Part shown: positions 5,022 through 6,240 of the stretch, piece after piece | Position numbering within the stretch: position 1 is the stretch's first letter | Layout of the letters: the number at the start of each line of letters is the position of its first letter | Source of the DNA: Desulfobacterales bacterium | Lineage (GTDB): Bacteria; Desulfobacterota; Desulfobacteria; Desulfobacterales; JAFDCJ01 | DNA length: 6,240 nt | NCBI GenBank assembly: GCA_020345785.1 | Contig: CP070771.1 | Span: 5,324,970-5,331,209, forward strand | Direction of reading: 5' to 3' | Translations under genes and position numbers: made by a program | Notes under the pieces: model-generated | Told to the model about the DNA's origin: nothing | Database searches by the model: none | What the model saw: the letters and a program-made list of their open reading frames with translations, nothing else

Positions 5022-5999
5022 TCAGCTCTTAATGGATTGGGCCAAATCATTAATCCGCTCTCTAACAGAAATCAGGTACCTGGCCATCTTGCCGCGATGA
5101 TCGGCCATAATAGAATCGTGGTCGCCCCGGAGTATGATCAACGGATCAAAGGTGCAGATTTGATTCATCTCTTTAAACGCAATCCGGATATTTTCTTCCC
5201 CACCCTTCTCTTTAATCTCGGGATAAAGATGAACAAAGGTGCGCAGCACATCTCTCAAGACCAGGATGACACCCTGGGTATAATAAATTCGATCGTCCAA
5301 ATCGGTATAGGCCACTTCATCATTGGACTGCACCAGCAACCCCAGCGGCTGGTCCAAGAACTGCGTGCTGATAATGTAGGCAAGCATGTTGTACATATCA
5401 TCGGTTCGCATGTTAAAAATTGCCTTGCCGTCCAGCAGATCTGATTCGTATTTTTTCAACCGGACGATGCCCTTTTCGTACTGATCTTCGCTCGATGGAA
5501 ACCACCAACTGTGGGCCGTAAATGCGAAATACTCTTCCCGCAATTCTTTTAAATGCTGGTTTTCAGCATCCACTTTGCCGTATTTGGCGAGATTGGTGGA
5601 AAAAAAGTTCACCATCATCCGAGTGGCAAAGATAACCCCCAGCTGCCGGTTGGCGCGGTTGTCAAGCCAGCGGGTTGGGGAGATGATCAGGTCGTTGACG
5701 GACCAGCCGAATGTTGAGTTCATCTCATTTTCCAACCGGTTTCTCAGGGCAGTTGACAGCGCGGCGCCTTTTTGGCGCTGGTCGGAATTCGGTGTCGTTT
5801 TTTGTAATAAACCGACTATAGTTTGATCCAGTTCAGGGAAACGGGTCGGGTCGATGATCGTGTAGGCCTTATAAACCGTCCAGTAAAATCCGGCCGAAAG
5901 GGGCCAAATTAAAATAAATGCCAGCATGATTAAAACGGCCCATTTGCCGAACTTCGTCATTTTAGGAATTAGCGATTTTTTTTCAAGTTTATTTTCCAT
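5022..5999 (-). CDS. DUF2333-like inner-membrane protein of unknown function
   Basis: This gene encodes 325 residues from the ATG at 5999. A basic N-terminus (M-E-N-K-L-E-K-K) precedes one hydrophobic segment at about residues 20-42, and the remaining 280 residues are soluble. The protein is probably anchored in the inner membrane with a large periplasmic part. The blocks F-G-W-S-V-N-D-L-I (97-105), P-T-R-W-L-D-N-R-A-N-R-Q-L-G-V (108-122), Y-Y-T-Q-G-V (239-244) and D-H-R-G-K-M-A-R-Y-L (300-309) fit my memory of DUF2333 (PF10095), a family without known function. The frame is open a further 30 codons to a TTG at 6089, but that TTG is the -35 box of a near-perfect promoter, so the long form could not be made from that transcript. 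An AAGG lies about 12 bases before the chosen ATG, a weak site; Met24 of the longer frame (ATG at 6020) is the other possibility. Confidence 0.82.
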   Translation of the reverse strand: MENKLEKKSLIPKMTKFGKWAVLIMLAFILIWPLSAGFYWTVYKAYTIIDPTRFPELDQTIVGLLQKTTPNSDQRQKGAALSTALRNRLENEMNSTFGWSVNDLIISPTRWLDNRANRQLGVIFATRMMVNFFSTNLAKYGKVDAENQHLKELREEYFAFTAHSWWFPSSEDQYEKGIVRLKKYESDLLDGKAIFNMRTDDMYNMLAYIISTQFLDQPLGLLVQSNDEVAYTDLDDRIYYTQGVILVLRDVLRTFVHLYPEIKEKGGEENIRIAFKEMNQICTFDPLIILRGDHDSIMADHRGKMARYLISVRERINDLAQSIKS

Positions 6000-6060
6000 T
6001 ATTTTTGAAGACCTTGGCATCTGATTGGTTTTGCCGAGCAGTAAGCAAGAAATTGGCAAA

Positions 6061-6089
6061 ATTTTAAGCATTGTCAAATCGTGTGTCAA
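6061..6089 (-). promoter_or_regulatory. Near-consensus sigma70 promoter for the DUF2333-like gene
   Basis: Read on the minus strand, TTGACA (6089-6084), a 17-bp spacer and TAAAAT (6066-6061) match eleven of twelve consensus positions. Transcription should start near 6054, about 55 bases before the ATG at 5999. This decides against starts at 6089 or 6071 for the coding region. Confidence 0.75.
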
Positions 6090-6113
6090 TAAGCAACACC
6101 CAGACTAATACCC

Positions 6114-6141
6114 TTGACACTGGCTGCAACCATGTTACAAA
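6114..6141 (+). promoter_or_regulatory. Predicted sigma70 promoter for the gene starting at 6236
   Basis: TTGACA (6114-6119), a 16-bp spacer and TACAAA (6136-6141, four of six matches) form a reasonable promoter pointing rightwards. It is back to back with the DUF2333 promoter, with 24 bases between the two -35 boxes. The leader to the ATG at 6236 would be about 85-90 bases and shows no obvious structure. Confidence 0.5.
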
Positions 6142-6222
6142 TAGATAGTCTTTGAAAGATCCCGCGAATGAAAAGGAATTCCGGCAAATAGCATCCCCTG
6201 CTCTCATAATGCCCGTTGATTA

Positions 6223-6228
6223 GAGGAG
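6223..6228 (+). promoter_or_regulatory. Ribosome binding site before the ATG at 6236
   Basis: GAGGAG, 7 bases before an ATG at 6236-6238, is a strong and well-spaced Shine-Dalgarno sequence. It is the main evidence that a gene begins at the right edge. Confidence 0.7.
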
Positions 6229-6235
6229 AAATATA

Positions 6236-6240
6236 ATGCT
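6236..6240 (+). CDS. Start of an unidentified gene cut off by the window edge
   Basis: Only the ATG and two further bases are visible, so the product cannot be named. The strong ribosome binding site at 6223-6228 and the predicted promoter at 6114-6141 make a genuine gene start likely. It is divergent from the DUF2333-like gene and could share regulation with it through the promoter region between them. Confidence 0.55.

Noticed and set aside
4962..5444. Plus-strand open frame of 160 codons
   Set aside because: It overlaps the PilZ end and is antisense to the DUF2333-like gene; no ribosome binding site or family motif.

Overview
The window looks like a stretch of chromosome from a strictly or facultatively anaerobic Gram-negative bacterium with roughly balanced base composition. 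A Desulfobacterota (deltaproteobacterial) host is my best guess. It rests on an oxygen-sensitive glycyl radical enzyme with its activase, next to a stand-alone PilZ protein and a DUF2333-type membrane protein. That is inference from gene content, since no rRNA or other phylogenetic marker is present.

Layout. Positions 1-740 hold two minus-strand genes read leftwards: an Aag/MPG-type 3-methyladenine DNA glycosylase (740-165), then, after 4 bases, the start of a cyclophilin-like (DUF369/TM1367-type) gene that runs off the left edge. A 218-bp divergent intergenic region carries a good sigma70 promoter (855-883) with an inverted repeat over its start region. It drives the two-gene operon that is the core of the window: a radical-SAM glycyl radical activase (959-1864) and a 786-residue glycyl radical enzyme (1869-4229). 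The second gene starts with TTG, 8 bases after an AGGAGG buried in the end of the activase gene.

The glycyl radical enzyme closely resembles trans-4-hydroxy-L-proline dehydratase (HypD). Ten active-site or radical-site residues that I recall for Clostridioides difficile HypD are all found here at a constant offset of four residues. The activase would generate the radical on Gly761. The enzyme would then dehydrate hydroxyproline to pyrroline-5-carboxylate, or act on a related substrate. No pyrroline-5-carboxylate reductase, transporter or regulator lies in the window, so the substrate is not settled by context.

Positions 4230-4714 are non-coding. They contain a long imperfect hairpin (4297-4341), a perfect 10-bp-arm palindrome resembling operators of the TTGTGA/TCACAA type but with unusual spacing (4469-4492), and a hairpin-bearing leader in front of a small PilZ c-di-GMP receptor gene (4715-5011). 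That gene converges, with a 10-bp gap, on a minus-strand gene for a DUF2333-like inner-membrane protein. I place its start at 5999 because a near-consensus promoter occupies the longer reading frame. A second, divergent promoter (6114-6141) and a strong ribosome binding site lead to an ATG at 6236, where another gene begins and leaves the window.
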